A model generated the notes under the pieces. The model had not been told where the DNA came from. It saw nothing but the letters and a program-made list of their open reading frames with translations, and ran no database searches. 43,825 bases of DNA from RGIG5579 sp045602025 (lineage in GTDB: Bacteria; Bacillota; Clostridia; Oscillospirales; SIG627): the NCBI GenBank assembly GCA_045602025.1, contig JAZSAT010000041.1, positions 1 through 43,825 on the forward strand. The letters run 5' to 3'. Positions 8,647 through 17,154 of the stretch are shown here, piece after piece; the stretch's first letter is position 1; the number at the start of each line of letters is the position of its first letter. The position numbers and the translations under genes were made by a program.

Positions 8647-9477
8647 TTGTCAGAAAATACTGCCCGAAAAAAAAGAAATTTGATTTATTTTTTAATATAT
8701 CTTATTTTAATTTTGATTTTTATTTATTCTTTGTTTCATTTGGTTACTTATTTTACAGAATCAAAAAGAGGGAAAGATTTTCATGAGGAACTTTTAAATG
8801 ATGCTTTGGTTCCGATTGAACAAGGAAATCAAGATGCAAATTCAGAGCTTTTAGAAAATCTGACGGAGGAATCCCTGTCTGAGCAAAATGGCAAAAAGTC
8901 TCTTATGCCCGATATCTCCATCGATATTAAAAAGGTAAAAAGTATCTATAAGGATTGTGTTGGCTGGATCTATTGTCCTAATACCTGTATCAATTACCCG
9001 GTTATGCAGGGGAATGACAATGACTATTATCTTCACAAGCTTCCAAACGGAACGGATAATTTTGCCGGAAGTATTTTTATGGATTTTCAGGATAATATGA
9101 ATTTATCCGGTTTTACTACAACCATATACGGTCATAATTTAAAAGACCAATCTATGTTTACTCCAATTTTGAAATACAGAAAAGACGGATTTTATGAAGA
9201 TCACCCTCACTTTTTCTATTTTTCCGAGGAGGGAATTTTTAGACTTGAGGTTTTTTCAGGAGTCAATACCACTGCAACCTCGGATCTTTACAGAAAGCCC
9301 GCTACGGTTGAAGAATTTGACCGTTATTTGTCAACGGTTAAGAAAAAATCCTGTTTCTCGTCCGATGTTGATATTTCCTCAGAGGATAAGATCATTAGAC
9401 TTTCCACTTGCTCCGGCGGTGCAGGGCAAGAATACCGATTTCTTTTGTTTTGTAAAATCGTACCGATCGAATATTAA
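8647..9477 (+). CDS. srtB: Class B sortase
   Basis: Membrane-anchored cysteine transpeptidase that joins surface proteins to the cell wall or forms pili. Residues 10-35 form one N-terminal membrane segment after a basic start, followed by a polar linker and the sortase barrel. The triad is visible: His in TIYGHNLKDQ, Cys in RLSTCSGGAG, Arg in QEYRFLLF; the CSGGAG-type sequence and long barrel fit class B. A TTG start at 8647 is preferred because the GGAGGTG ribosome site (8634-8640) overlaps the alternative GTG at 8638. Monocistronic: its own promoter and terminator. No candidate substrate with a C-terminal sorting signal was seen in the window, so its target is unknown. Confidence 0.9.
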   Translation: MSENTARKKRNLIYFLIYLILILIFIYSLFHLVTYFTESKRGKDFHEELLNDALVPIEQGNQDANSELLENLTEESLSEQNGKKSLMPDISIDIKKVKSIYKDCVGWIYCPNTCINYPVMQGNDNDYYLHKLPNGTDNFAGSIFMDFQDNMNLSGFTTTIYGHNLKDQSMFTPILKYRKDGFYEDHPHFFYFSEEGIFRLEVFSGVNTTATSDLYRKPATVEEFDRYLSTVKKKSCFSSDVDISSEDKIIRLSTCSGGAGQEYRFLLFCKIVPIEY

Positions 9478-9484
9478 CAAACTG

Positions 9485-9520
9485 AAGCACTTTGCTTGGA
9501 TTGCAAAGTGCTTTCTCTTT
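9485..9520 (+). terminator. Terminator after the sortase gene
   Basis: Eleven-base-pair perfect stem AAGCACTTTGC / GCAAAGTGCTT (9485-9495 with 9503-9513), seven-base loop, followed by TCTCTTT. Confidence 0.85.
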
Positions 9521-9528
9521 GTCGAATG

Positions 9529-9557
9529 TTGACTTTTTGCAGGAAATATGGTAAAAT
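9529..9557 (+). promoter_or_regulatory. Promoter of the acyltransferase-ligase-suf operon
   Basis: TTGACT at 9529-9534, 17-base spacer, TAAAAT at 9552-9557 with an extended -10 (TGG). Near-consensus and the only good promoter seen before 9597. Confidence 0.82.
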
Positions 9558-9596
9558 ATTTTGGATATATAAATCATTTTTACGGAGTTTTTTTAG

Positions 9597-10478
9597 ATGA
9601 AAAAAGGTGACAGAAAAGACGCTTATTTAATTCAGGATGCAGATCCGCTTCACATGTTTATGCCTTATCTTTTGCTTGGGAGAACAGATAACGAAGCACT
9701 TTTAAATGATGACTTTGATTTAACCGAAACGATACGGTATATTGAAAAAAAGAACGCGTTTGATCCTGACTTTAAATATACTATTTTTCATGTTGTTCTT
9801 GCGGCACTCGCGAAAACGATTTATTTAAGACCTGCAATGAACCGTTTTGTACAGGGGCATAGGCTTTATCAAAGAAAGGATATTTCTTTTTCGTTTGTTG
9901 TTAAAAGAGCTTTTTCCGATAAAGCTGAGGAAGCACTTGTAATCATGAAAATGGATCCTGAAAGTGATGTTTCTCCCATGGAACAGGTCCATGAGAGAGT
10001 CAAAAAAGAAGTCAATTATATTCGCAAGGAAAACAAAGAAAATGATACCGGCAAAACAGTTTCATTTTTAACGAAAATTCCGAGACCTCTTCTGAGGATT
10101 GTTGCTAAGCTTTTATTTTGGCTTGAATATCACGGCAAAACGCCTTCGTTTTTGGAAAAAATCGATCCTTATCATGCAACCTGCTTTGTTTCCAATCTCG
10201 GAAGTATAAAGATGACCGCTTCATACCACCATTTGGTAGAATGGGGGACCAACTCCTTTTTTGTTATTATTGGTGAGAAAAAGTTTCTGCCCGTTTTCCA
10301 AAAAGACGGATCTTACGAGATGCGCGAGCATCTTCCTTTGGGTTTCACCATTGATGAAAGAATTGCAGACGGCTTTTATTTTGCAAATAGCGTGAAAATT
10401 CTTCGTTATATTTTAAAGCACCCGGAAGTTCTTGATGAACCGATGAAAAATAAGATTACATTTGAAGGAGAACTTTGA
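9597..10478 (+). CDS. E2-like acyltransferase domain protein lacking a lipoyl domain
   Basis: Resembles the catalytic domain of 2-oxo acid dehydrogenase E2 / chloramphenicol acetyltransferase proteins, but stands alone: no lipoyl or E1-binding domain in 293 residues. Recognisable segments are RPAMNRFVQGHRLYQRKDIS (typical substrate-tunnel region), HATCFVSNLGSI, and the C-terminal motif. In that motif the general base His of HxxxDG is replaced by Glu254 (DERIADG, residues 253-259), while Asp258 and Gly259 remain. It may act on a different acyl donor, be regulatory, or be inactive. The next gene, an acyl-CoA ligase, overlaps its stop codon, which suggests joint work on an acyl-CoA. The substrate is unknown. 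Confidence 0.75.
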   Translation: MKKGDRKDAYLIQDADPLHMFMPYLLLGRTDNEALLNDDFDLTETIRYIEKKNAFDPDFKYTIFHVVLAALAKTIYLRPAMNRFVQGHRLYQRKDISFSFVVKRAFSDKAEEALVIMKMDPESDVSPMEQVHERVKKEVNYIRKENKENDTGKTVSFLTKIPRPLLRIVAKLLFWLEYHGKTPSFLEKIDPYHATCFVSNLGSIKMTASYHHLVEWGTNSFFVIIGEKKFLPVFQKDGSYEMREHLPLGFTIDERIADGFYFANSVKILRYILKHPEVLDEPMKNKITFEGEL

Positions 10479-12190
10479 TGAGTGATATTAAAACACCTTG
10501 GCTGAAGGATTACGGAGATGTGAGCTTTCATTTGGATTATCCAAAATCTTCTATGAGCAGAGTTGTTTTAGACACAGCTTCAACCTACCCGAAAAACATT
10601 GCACTTTCCTTTATGGGAAAGAAAACAACCTTTTCCGAGCTTTCGGAAAAGATCGATCTATGTGCAAAAGCCTTCAAGGCAATGGGGATCGGTGAAGGAC
10701 AAAGAGTTTGTCTTTGTATGCCCAATGTTCCGCAAACTGTTTTTTGCCTTTATGCTTTAAACCGTATTGGTGCCATTGCAACAATGATCCATCCTCTCTC
10801 TGCTGAAGGCGAAATTGCTTTCTATTTGAAAGAGGCAGAATGCTCTGTAATCGTTACTTTGGATCAGTTTTTCGGCAAGATCGCTGCAGTTCAAAAATCG
10901 GTTTTGCTTGATAAAATATTGATCACATCTGTTGCTGATTCTTTGAGTCTTGTGAAAAGTGTTGGATATAAACTAACACAGGGCAGAAAAATCCCCTCTG
11001 TTCCCAAGGCTGAAAATGTTTTGCATTGGAATGATTTTATCACCCTTGGTAAAGAGTATAGTGGTGAATATATTTCTGATAAAATCGGAGATGATCCGGC
11101 TGTCATTCTCTTTTCCGGCGGTACAACAGGCGTTACAAAAGGAATTTTATTGACAAACCTGAATTTTAATGCTCTTGCTCTTCAGACCATCCATATGTGC
11201 AACCGTCCTGTTACAGGGAAGAGAATGCTGGCAGCAATGCCTATGTTCCACGGCTTTGGACTTGGTGTTTGCGTTCATACAATGATGGTAGCAGGCGGTA
11301 CTTCGATTTTGGTGCCTCGTTTTACGCCGAAGGAATATGCAGAGCTTATTGTAAAAGAAAAGCCCAATTATATTGCCGGTGTTCCTACCTTATTCGAACA
11401 GTTGACAAGAAACAACTTCCTTGACGGAAAAAATCTGGATTCTCTTATGGGAGTTTTCTCCGGTGGTGATAGCCTGTCTATCGAATTGAAAAAGAAATTT
11501 GATCAGTTTTTAAAGGACCACGGTGCAGATGTCCGCGTGAGAGAAGGATATGGCACTACCGAGTGTGTAACTGCGAGTTGTCTGACTCCTTTTCATAAGG
11601 AAGTGGAAGGAAGCATTGGTCTTCCTTATCCCGATACCTACTATAAAATTTGCAGGGTTGGTACTGAAGAGGAAATCCCTTATGGTGAAGACGGAGAGAT
11701 TTGCTTGACCGGTCCCACCGTAATGAAAGGGTATCTGAAGCACCCTGAAGAGAATAAAAATACCTTGCGTGTACATGACGACGGCAGAATCTGGCTTCAC
11801 ACAGGCGACCTCGGTTATATGAACGAAGACGGCTTTATCTTCTTTAAGCAAAGAATTAAGAGAATGATCATTACCTCAGGTTATAATGTGTACCCGTCTC
11901 AGCTTGAAAACACAATCGATGCACATGAAGCGGTGCAGATGAGCTGTGTAATCGGTGTGAAGGATCCCATCAAGATGCAGAAGATCAAAGCGTTTGTTAT
12001 GTTAAAAGATGGCTTTAAGCCGGATGAAGAAACGCTGAATTCTTTAAAAGAACATTGCAAGAAGAATATTGCAAAATATGCACTGCCTTACGATATTGAA
12101 ATTCGCAAAAACCTTCCTAAGACCTTGGTTGGTAAAGTAGCGTATACCGTTTTGGAAAAAGAAGAAGCGGAGAAAGAAGAAAATAAATAG
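10478..12190 (+). CDS. AMP-forming acyl-CoA synthetase
   Basis: ANL-superfamily enzyme activating a carboxylic acid through an acyl-adenylate to a CoA thioester. Motifs in order: P-loop-like LFSGGTTGVTKG, substrate-region MFHGFGLGV, GYGTTEC (adenine contact), TGDLGYMNEDG (ribose-binding Asp), KRMIITSGYNVYPSQLE hinge and C-terminal lid, and PKTLVGKV with the lid lysine. All catalytic positions look intact. The ATG at 10478 overlaps the stop of the preceding gene, with AAGGAG at 10465-10470. Length 570 fits fatty-acyl or related ligases, but the acid cannot be told from sequence. The C-terminus is Lys/Glu-rich. Confidence 0.9.
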   Translation: MSDIKTPWLKDYGDVSFHLDYPKSSMSRVVLDTASTYPKNIALSFMGKKTTFSELSEKIDLCAKAFKAMGIGEGQRVCLCMPNVPQTVFCLYALNRIGAIATMIHPLSAEGEIAFYLKEAECSVIVTLDQFFGKIAAVQKSVLLDKILITSVADSLSLVKSVGYKLTQGRKIPSVPKAENVLHWNDFITLGKEYSGEYISDKIGDDPAVILFSGGTTGVTKGILLTNLNFNALALQTIHMCNRPVTGKRMLAAMPMFHGFGLGVCVHTMMVAGGTSILVPRFTPKEYAELIVKEKPNYIAGVPTLFEQLTRNNFLDGKNLDSLMGVFSGGDSLSIELKKKFDQFLKDHGADVRVREGYGTTECVTASCLTPFHKEVEGSIGLPYPDTYYKICRVGTEEEIPYGEDGEICLTGPTVMKGYLKHPEENKNTLRVHDDGRIWLHTGDLGYMNEDGFIFFKQRIKRMIITSGYNVYPSQLENTIDAHEAVQMSCVIGVKDPIKMQKIKAFVMLKDGFKPDEETLNSLKEHCKKNIAKYALPYDIEIRKNLPKTLVGKVAYTVLEKEEAEKEENK

Positions 12191-12198
12191 GAATTCAA

Positions 12199-12921
12199 AT
12201 GTTAGAACTGAAAGATATTGTATTTACTGTTGACACGCCTGAAGGCAAAAAGAATATTTTAGATGGCGTAAATTTATCTATTGGTGATGGCTTTACAGCT
12301 TTTACCGGTCCAAATGGAGGAGGCAAAAGTACTCTTGCCAAAATTATTGCCGGCATTTATATGCCTACTTCCGGAAAAATTTTCTATAACAGGGAAGATA
12401 TAACGGATTTATCTATTACAGAAAGAGCAAGAAAGGGAATCAGCTTTGCTTTTCAGCAGCCGGTTCGTTTTAAAGGCCTTTGTGTAATGGATCTGATCAG
12501 ACTTGCTTCCGGCAAGGAAATCGGTGTTTCAGAAGCTTGTGACTATTTATCCAAGGTAGGCCTTTGTGCAAGAGAATATATTAATCGGGAAGTAAATGCT
12601 TCTCTTTCCGGCGGAGAATTGAAGCGCATTGAAATTGCTCAGATTATTGCTCGTAAAACCGGTTTTTCCATTTTTGATGAGCCTGAGGCAGGAATTGATC
12701 TTTGGAGCTTTCAGAATCTGATCCAGGTTTTTGAAAACCTGAGAGATACTGTTAACGGTTCTATCTTGATTATTTCGCATCAGGAAAGGATTCTTAATAT
12801 TGCTGACCGTGTTGTTGTTGTTTCGGACGGAAAGATCACAGAGAGCGGTACCCGTGATGAGATCTTACCGAAGCTTTTAGGTCAGAGCACCGTATGTTCT
12901 GCTTTGACCGAACATATGTAA
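12199..12921 (+). CDS. sufC: SufC-type ABC ATPase for iron-sulfur cluster assembly
   Basis: Soluble ABC-class ATPase that works with a SufB-type scaffold. Seen: Walker A GPNGGGKST, Q-loop FAFQQPVRFKG, signature LSGGELKR, Walker B with FSIFDEPEAGIDLWS, and H-loop ISHQE. There are no membrane permease genes nearby; instead the next gene is a SufB/D family member, which fixes the role. The set (C and B only, no SufD, SufS or SufU nearby) resembles the minimal SufBC systems found in many Clostridia and methanogens. Eight bases separate it from the ligase gene, so it probably shares the promoter at 9529. The ribosome site (TAGGAA) is weak. Confidence 0.88.
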   Translation: MLELKDIVFTVDTPEGKKNILDGVNLSIGDGFTAFTGPNGGGKSTLAKIIAGIYMPTSGKIFYNREDITDLSITERARKGISFAFQQPVRFKGLCVMDLIRLASGKEIGVSEACDYLSKVGLCAREYINREVNASLSGGELKRIEIAQIIARKTGFSIFDEPEAGIDLWSFQNLIQVFENLRDTVNGSILIISHQERILNIADRVVVVSDGKITESGTRDEILPKLLGQSTVCSALTEHM

Positions 12922-12934
12922 GGAGGTGGCGAAA

Positions 12935-13852
12935 ATGGATCAAATTGAAAAGAATCTGCTGAAAGAGATAGCTGACCTTCATCAAATTCCCACCGGTGCA
13001 TATAACATTCGAAAAAACGGCGAAAGCGAAGTGAGAAATTCCACGGAGCATATTCAGATTACTCAGAAAAAAGATGCTCCCGGTATTGATATCACAATTC
13101 TTCCCGGTACAAAGAATGAATCGGTTCATATTCCTGTTATTTTAACTCAGTCGGGTTTGAAAGAAACGGTTTATAACGATTTTTACATTGGCGAGGACTG
13201 CGATGTGACCATTATTGCAGGATGCGGAATTCATAACAGCGGCTGTGATACCTCTGAACACAGCGGCATTCACGCTTTTCATGTGAAGAAAAATTCCGTT
13301 GTTCGTTATGTAGAGAAGCACTACGGTCAAGGCGGTGGTGAAGGGAAGAAGGTTATGAATCCTACCACCGTGATTCACTTGGAAGAAGGCGCTTCCATGG
13401 AATTAGAAACCACCCAGATCGGCGGTGTTGATTCTACCGAAAGAAAAACGATTGCAGATGTTGGCGATCAGGCAACACTTATCATTCGTGAAAAACTCTT
13501 AACAGAAGGAGAACAGGTAGCGATCACGGATTTTGTTGTTGATTTGAACGGCGAAGGATCTTCTACCAATGTTGTTTCCCGCTCTGTTGCAAAAAACAAG
13601 TCTCATCAAAGATTTGTATCTCGAATTAATGGCAATAATCTGTGTAACGGCCATACTGAGTGCGATGCGATCATTATGGACGAGGGTACTGTAGTCGCAG
13701 TTCCCGAGGTGTGTGCGAATCATATCAACGCTTCGCTGATCCATGAAGCAGCTATTGGTAAAATTGCTGGTGAACAGCTTATAAAGCTTATGACCTTAGG
13801 TCTTACTGAGCAAGAAGCGGAAGAGCAGATCGTTGCCGGATTTTTGAAATAA
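12935..13852 (+). CDS. sufB: SufB/SufD-family iron-sulfur cluster scaffold
   Basis: Beta-helix scaffold partner of SufC. At 305 residues it is much shorter than SufB of E. coli or Bacillus (over 450) and matches the minimal SufB type. Conserved C-terminal elements are visible: GHTECDAIIMDEG, VAVPEVCANH, LIHEAAIGKIAGEQL and a closing GLTEQEAEEQIVAGFL. The Glu and His in PEV and IHEA are the likely functional residues by family analogy. The ATG at 12935 is chosen over the GTG at 12926 because AGGAGG at 12921-12926, which includes the last base of the sufC stop, lies at ideal distance only from the ATG. Confidence 0.87.
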   Translation: MDQIEKNLLKEIADLHQIPTGAYNIRKNGESEVRNSTEHIQITQKKDAPGIDITILPGTKNESVHIPVILTQSGLKETVYNDFYIGEDCDVTIIAGCGIHNSGCDTSEHSGIHAFHVKKNSVVRYVEKHYGQGGGEGKKVMNPTTVIHLEEGASMELETTQIGGVDSTERKTIADVGDQATLIIREKLLTEGEQVAITDFVVDLNGEGSSTNVVSRSVAKNKSHQRFVSRINGNNLCNGHTECDAIIMDEGTVVAVPEVCANHINASLIHEAAIGKIAGEQLIKLMTLGLTEQEAEEQIVAGFLK

Positions 13853-13855
13853 ACG

Positions 13856-13884
13856 AAAGACTCTCTGATTTTCAGAGAGTCTTT
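13856..13884. terminator. Strong hairpin after sufB, probable terminator
   Basis: Perfect 13-base-pair stem (AAAGACTCTCTGA with its complement, 13856-13868 and 13872-13884) around a three-base loop. The T run is short and belongs to the stem itself, so termination may be partial. Confidence 0.7.
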
Positions 13885-13911
13885 GTATAGATTTTCTCTA
13901 TAGGAGCAATT

Positions 13912-14586
13912 ATGGAAGAAAAGTATCCTTGCCCACCAATGACACCAAAGCAGTGGATTGCAAATTTTTGGTATTATAACAAATGGTTTGTTCTCTTAGG
14001 AATCGTACTTGTACTTCTGTTCGGTATTGCTACCGTTCAATATTTTACAAAAAACGATCCTGATGTATCTCTACTTTATGTAGGAGAGCTTGCAATTTCT
14101 GATGCGAATTGCAAAAAAATAATTGAAAACACAAAAGAAATGGTTCCCGATGTGAATTCCGACGGAGAGGTTTCCATCAATCTTCAAAGTTTTGCACTTT
14201 TATCAGATTATGACTATCTGTCTGACGGACAAAAGATTCAGGCAATGGAAGAATATCAGGAGTATTCTGATGAGATTCTTTCCGGAGACGGTGCTATCTT
14301 ATTTTTGGATGAATACTTCTATATAGAGCTTGCTGAAAACGGTGCTCTTGTTAATTTATATGAGATTTTTAATGAACTTCCGAAATCTGCAATCGATATG
14401 TACGGTGTAAAGCTTGAAAAGACAAGTCTTTACAAAAAAGAAGGCTTTTCTTCTTTGCCGAAAGATACGATTGTTTGTTTGAAATTTTCATCTGTTGTCA
14501 CCAATAAAACAGAAGTAGAAAGAGCGGAAGAAGATGCAGTCAATCGCCAGATTTTTAAAAGCTTAATTTCCGGAGAATCGTTTTAA
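13912..14586 (+). CDS. Unrecognised single-pass membrane protein
   Basis: I do not recognise this family. The 224-residue protein has a short cytosolic start ending in a Trp/Tyr-rich stretch (QWIANFWYYNKWF), one hydrophobic membrane segment at about residues 24-43, and a soluble, acidic C-terminal part of about 180 residues that should lie outside the cell. No lipobox and no catalytic motif were seen. TAGGAG precedes the ATG. It follows the sufB hairpin by 28 bases, so it may depend on read-through of the suf operon; no clear promoter was found. Its stop codon shares the bases TTAA with the stop of the convergent gene at 14583-14852. Confidence 0.75.
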   Translation: MEEKYPCPPMTPKQWIANFWYYNKWFVLLGIVLVLLFGIATVQYFTKNDPDVSLLYVGELAISDANCKKIIENTKEMVPDVNSDGEVSINLQSFALLSDYDYLSDGQKIQAMEEYQEYSDEILSGDGAILFLDEYFYIELAENGALVNLYEIFNELPKSAIDMYGVKLEKTSLYKKEGFSSLPKDTIVCLKFSSVVTNKTEVERAEEDAVNRQIFKSLISGESF

Positions 14587-14852
14587 CAGGAACAATCGTT
14601 TACCCTCACAAGAATGGTATCGTCTCCGATCCTTTCTATGTTACACCATAAAATTTTTTGATATTTACAGTCGCATTTTCGAAAAAAATTTGAGATTTCC
14701 CATTTTTTTGGAACCAAAATCGCGGTGATGTTCCCCATGCAGAGATCAAATTCGATATCTGCCACACATCCCATTCTGCTTCCGTCACAAATATTAATAA
14801 CTTCTAATCTTCTGAGATCTGTCAATGTACATATATTTTTAATCGGAATCAT
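14583..14852 (-). CDS. YlmC/YmxH-like PRC-barrel protein (sporulation-associated family)
   Basis: Small 89-residue protein that fits the PRC-barrel YlmC/YmxH family: LTDLRRLEVINICDGSRMGCVADIEFD corresponds to the family's opening (quoted in two parts: LTDLRRLEVINICDG and SRMGCVADIEFD), followed by a strand and the ILVPKKW turn. Family members occur in spore-forming Firmicutes, and their molecular role is poorly known. The minus-strand ribosome site AAAGGAG lies just before the ATG. It is convergent with the preceding gene, sharing stop-codon bases, and divergent from rqcH. A TATGAT-like box lies upstream on the minus strand but I cannot assign the sigma factor. Confidence 0.75.
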   Translation of the reverse strand: MIPIKNICTLTDLRRLEVINICDGSRMGCVADIEFDLCMGNITAILVPKKWEISNFFRKCDCKYQKILWCNIERIGDDTILVRVNDCSC

Positions 14853-14897
14853 TATTTCACTCCTTTACATTTAATCATACGCTTTCAGGAGAAAAAT

Positions 14898-16658
14898 ATG
14901 CCTTTTGACTCATTTATGACAGCTGCTTTGACTTGCGAGCTGAAAAACAAGGTTTTAGGTCTTAAAGTGGATAAGATCACACAGCCCGAACGGGACGAGA
15001 TCGACCTTCACTTTCGTCTTTCCCAGAGAAGCAAACTTGTGATCAATTGTACTGCGTCGACTCCATATATGGCTCTTTCTGACCAGCTTCGTGAAAACCC
15101 GGCAACGCCTCCGATGATGTGTATGCTCCTTCGAAAGAACCTTTCCAGAGCAAAGGTCACGGGTGTGGAGCAGCTCGGTTTTGACCGCATTATTCGAATT
15201 ACTTTTGACAGCGGCGATGAGCTTGGTTATTTTAAAACAAAATATCTTTACTGTGAAATGATGGGAAGGGGATCAAATCTAATTTTTGCGGATGAGAATC
15301 AAAAAATTTTATCTGCTTTCCGTCAAAATGATCTTACAACAAAATTTGATCGTATTATTATGGTTGGTATGAAATACGAGCCAATGCCGATCGTTGACAG
15401 GATCGACCCTATTCGTTGCAGCAAGGAGCAATTCTTATTCGTTTTTTCGGATTGTAATGAAGAAAGCAGGTTGGATCAGATTTTTCAAAAACGTTTCCTT
15501 GGCTTCGGAAAACTTACTGCAAGAGAAATTGTTTATCTTGCCTGCAAAGATCCTGACGGTACTATCCTTGATACTGATCTTGAAACACTTTGGGAAGCGT
15601 TTTCTCAGGTGATTTCAGTTATCAAAGAAGGACGGTTTTCCCCTTGTTTGATTTTTGCATCCAAAGATGCGATGGAAAGAGGGGAATCACCGATTGATTT
15701 TTCTTTTATGAAAATCAGTCAGTTTGGTGATGAAGCCTATGTTTTTGAATGCGACAGTGTTTCGTCAGCAATTGAAGGCTTTTATCAAAAAAGAAATTTT
15801 TATGAAAGACAAAAGCAGCACTACAATGATATTGCACAAATCTTAAAAAATCTTAAGAAAAGACTTGAAAAGAAGATTGCGATTCAAGAAATCCAGCTTT
15901 CCGATGCAGAAGATGCTGAAGAACAAAAAAAGTTTGGTGACCTTTTGATGCAGGAGATATATCGGATCAAAAAGGGTGATGAAAAAGTTGAAGTTACCGA
16001 TTATACATCAGATCCGATCAAGGCTGTCACGGTTGAGCTTGATCCGATGCTCACACCTACTCAGAATGTTCAGAAATATTACCGCGAATATAAGAAAAAG
16101 AAAAATGCTCAGGTTCAGATCAGTGAACAAATTCGGATTGCAAAAGATGAGCTTGAATATGCCGACAGCATTTCTTCTTGCCTTGAAAATGCCCTGAATT
16201 CCGCTGACCTTTCTCAGATCAGACAAGAGCTTAGCCATTGGAGCTATGGCAGAAGACTTATTTCAAGCCTTAAAAAGCCACAAGCAAAAAAAGAAAAACC
16301 GAAACCGAAGAAGGTTTTATCACCAGGTGGTTTTACAATCTATGTAGGTATGAATAACTTTCAAAACGATACGATCTCTACCTCTATTGCAGAAAAAGAT
16401 GATCTCTGGTTTCATGTGAAGAACTATCACGGAAGCCATGTTTTGATGGTTTCACAGAATGACCGTGAGTTCGCAAACGAGGATGTTGAGTTTGCCGCCT
16501 CGCTGGCAGCTTTTTATTCTGAGGCGAAAAACGCTACGCGTGTTGAGGTTGATTTTGTGCAGGCTCGCTTTCTGAAAAAGCCGAATGGATCAAAACCCGG
16601 ATTTGTTACTTACAAAAAGCATCAATCGGTCATTGTTTCTCCAAAATCAATGAATTGA
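14898..16658 (+). CDS. rqcH: RqcH/FbpA, NFACT-family ribosome quality control factor
   Basis: Bacterial Rqc2 homologue: binds the 50S subunit of stalled ribosomes and recruits alanyl-tRNA to add C-terminal alanine tails. The 586-residue protein has the NFACT-N opening MPFDSFMTAALTCEL, the key Asp96-Arg97 pair (GFDRIIRI), a helix-hairpin-helix region, a long coiled coil at about residues 300-430, and the NFACT-R domain with DDLWFHVKNYHGSHVLM. The family was earlier named fibronectin-binding protein A; the quality-control role is the better supported one. AGGAG at 14887-14891 gives the start. It stands apart from the downstream tsa genes, which have their own promoter. Confidence 0.93.
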   Translation: MPFDSFMTAALTCELKNKVLGLKVDKITQPERDEIDLHFRLSQRSKLVINCTASTPYMALSDQLRENPATPPMMCMLLRKNLSRAKVTGVEQLGFDRIIRITFDSGDELGYFKTKYLYCEMMGRGSNLIFADENQKILSAFRQNDLTTKFDRIIMVGMKYEPMPIVDRIDPIRCSKEQFLFVFSDCNEESRLDQIFQKRFLGFGKLTAREIVYLACKDPDGTILDTDLETLWEAFSQVISVIKEGRFSPCLIFASKDAMERGESPIDFSFMKISQFGDEAYVFECDSVSSAIEGFYQKRNFYERQKQHYNDIAQILKNLKKRLEKKIAIQEIQLSDAEDAEEQKKFGDLLMQEIYRIKKGDEKVEVTDYTSDPIKAVTVELDPMLTPTQNVQKYYREYKKKKNAQVQISEQIRIAKDELEYADSISSCLENALNSADLSQIRQELSHWSYGRRLISSLKKPQAKKEKPKPKKVLSPGGFTIYVGMNNFQNDTISTSIAEKDDLWFHVKNYHGSHVLMVSQNDREFANEDVEFAASLAAFYSEAKNATRVEVDFVQARFLKKPNGSKPGFVTYKKHQSVIVSPKSMN

Positions 16659-16661
16659 TAC

Positions 16662-16690
16662 TTGTATTTTTTTCTGAAATGTATTACAAT
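16662..16690 (+). promoter_or_regulatory. Promoter of tsaE-tsaB-rpiB
   Basis: TTGTAT at 16662-16667, 17-base spacer, TACAAT at 16685-16690. Two Shine-Dalgarno-like blocks (AGGAGG at 16691 and again near 16700) follow before the tsaE ATG. Confidence 0.7.
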
Positions 16691-16710
16691 AGGAGGAAGA
16701 GGAGGGAACA

Positions 16711-17154
16711 ATGCGAGAATTTTTTTCTGATTGTGAATCGGATACCGAAAAGATCGGCGAGATGCTTGCCGGAGAATGTTCTGATGGCGAGTTTTTAGCT
16801 CTTTACGGTGATATGGGCAGTGGAAAAACCGTTTTTATGCGCGGTTTTGTCGGTGCACTTGTTCCGTCAGCCAGGGTTTCCAGTCCCACCTATGCGATCC
16901 TGAATGTTTATGAAGGCGAAAATATCAATGTAAACCATTTTGATATGTACCGAATCACCTCGGAAGATGACCTTTTTTCTACCGGCTACGAGGATGTAAT
17001 TAAAAAAGGCATTACCGTGTGTGAATGGTCAGAAAACATTGAAGATTTTTTACCAAATTCATATTTAAAGCTTGTTTTTACAAAGCTTGATGACAATAAA
17101 AGAAAATTAACTTTAGAAAGGATTTTTTCTTCCAATGACGGTTCTTGGAATTGA
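16711..17154 (+). CDS. tsaE: tRNA t6A synthesis ATPase TsaE
   Basis: ATPase of the TsaBDE complex that makes N6-threonylcarbamoyl-adenosine at position 37 of ANN-decoding tRNAs. Walker A is GDMGSGKT near residue 33, followed by SPTYAILNVYEG (switch-like Thr) and HFDMYRI (catalytic-site Asp), then the Trp/Glu segment VCEWSENI. The 147-residue length is normal. It overlaps tsaB by 20 bases, typical of this pair. tsaD and tsaC are not in the window. Confidence 0.95.
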   Translation: MREFFSDCESDTEKIGEMLAGECSDGEFLALYGDMGSGKTVFMRGFVGALVPSARVSSPTYAILNVYEGENINVNHFDMYRITSEDDLFSTGYEDVIKKGITVCEWSENIEDFLPNSYLKLVFTKLDDNKRKLTLERIFSSNDGSWN

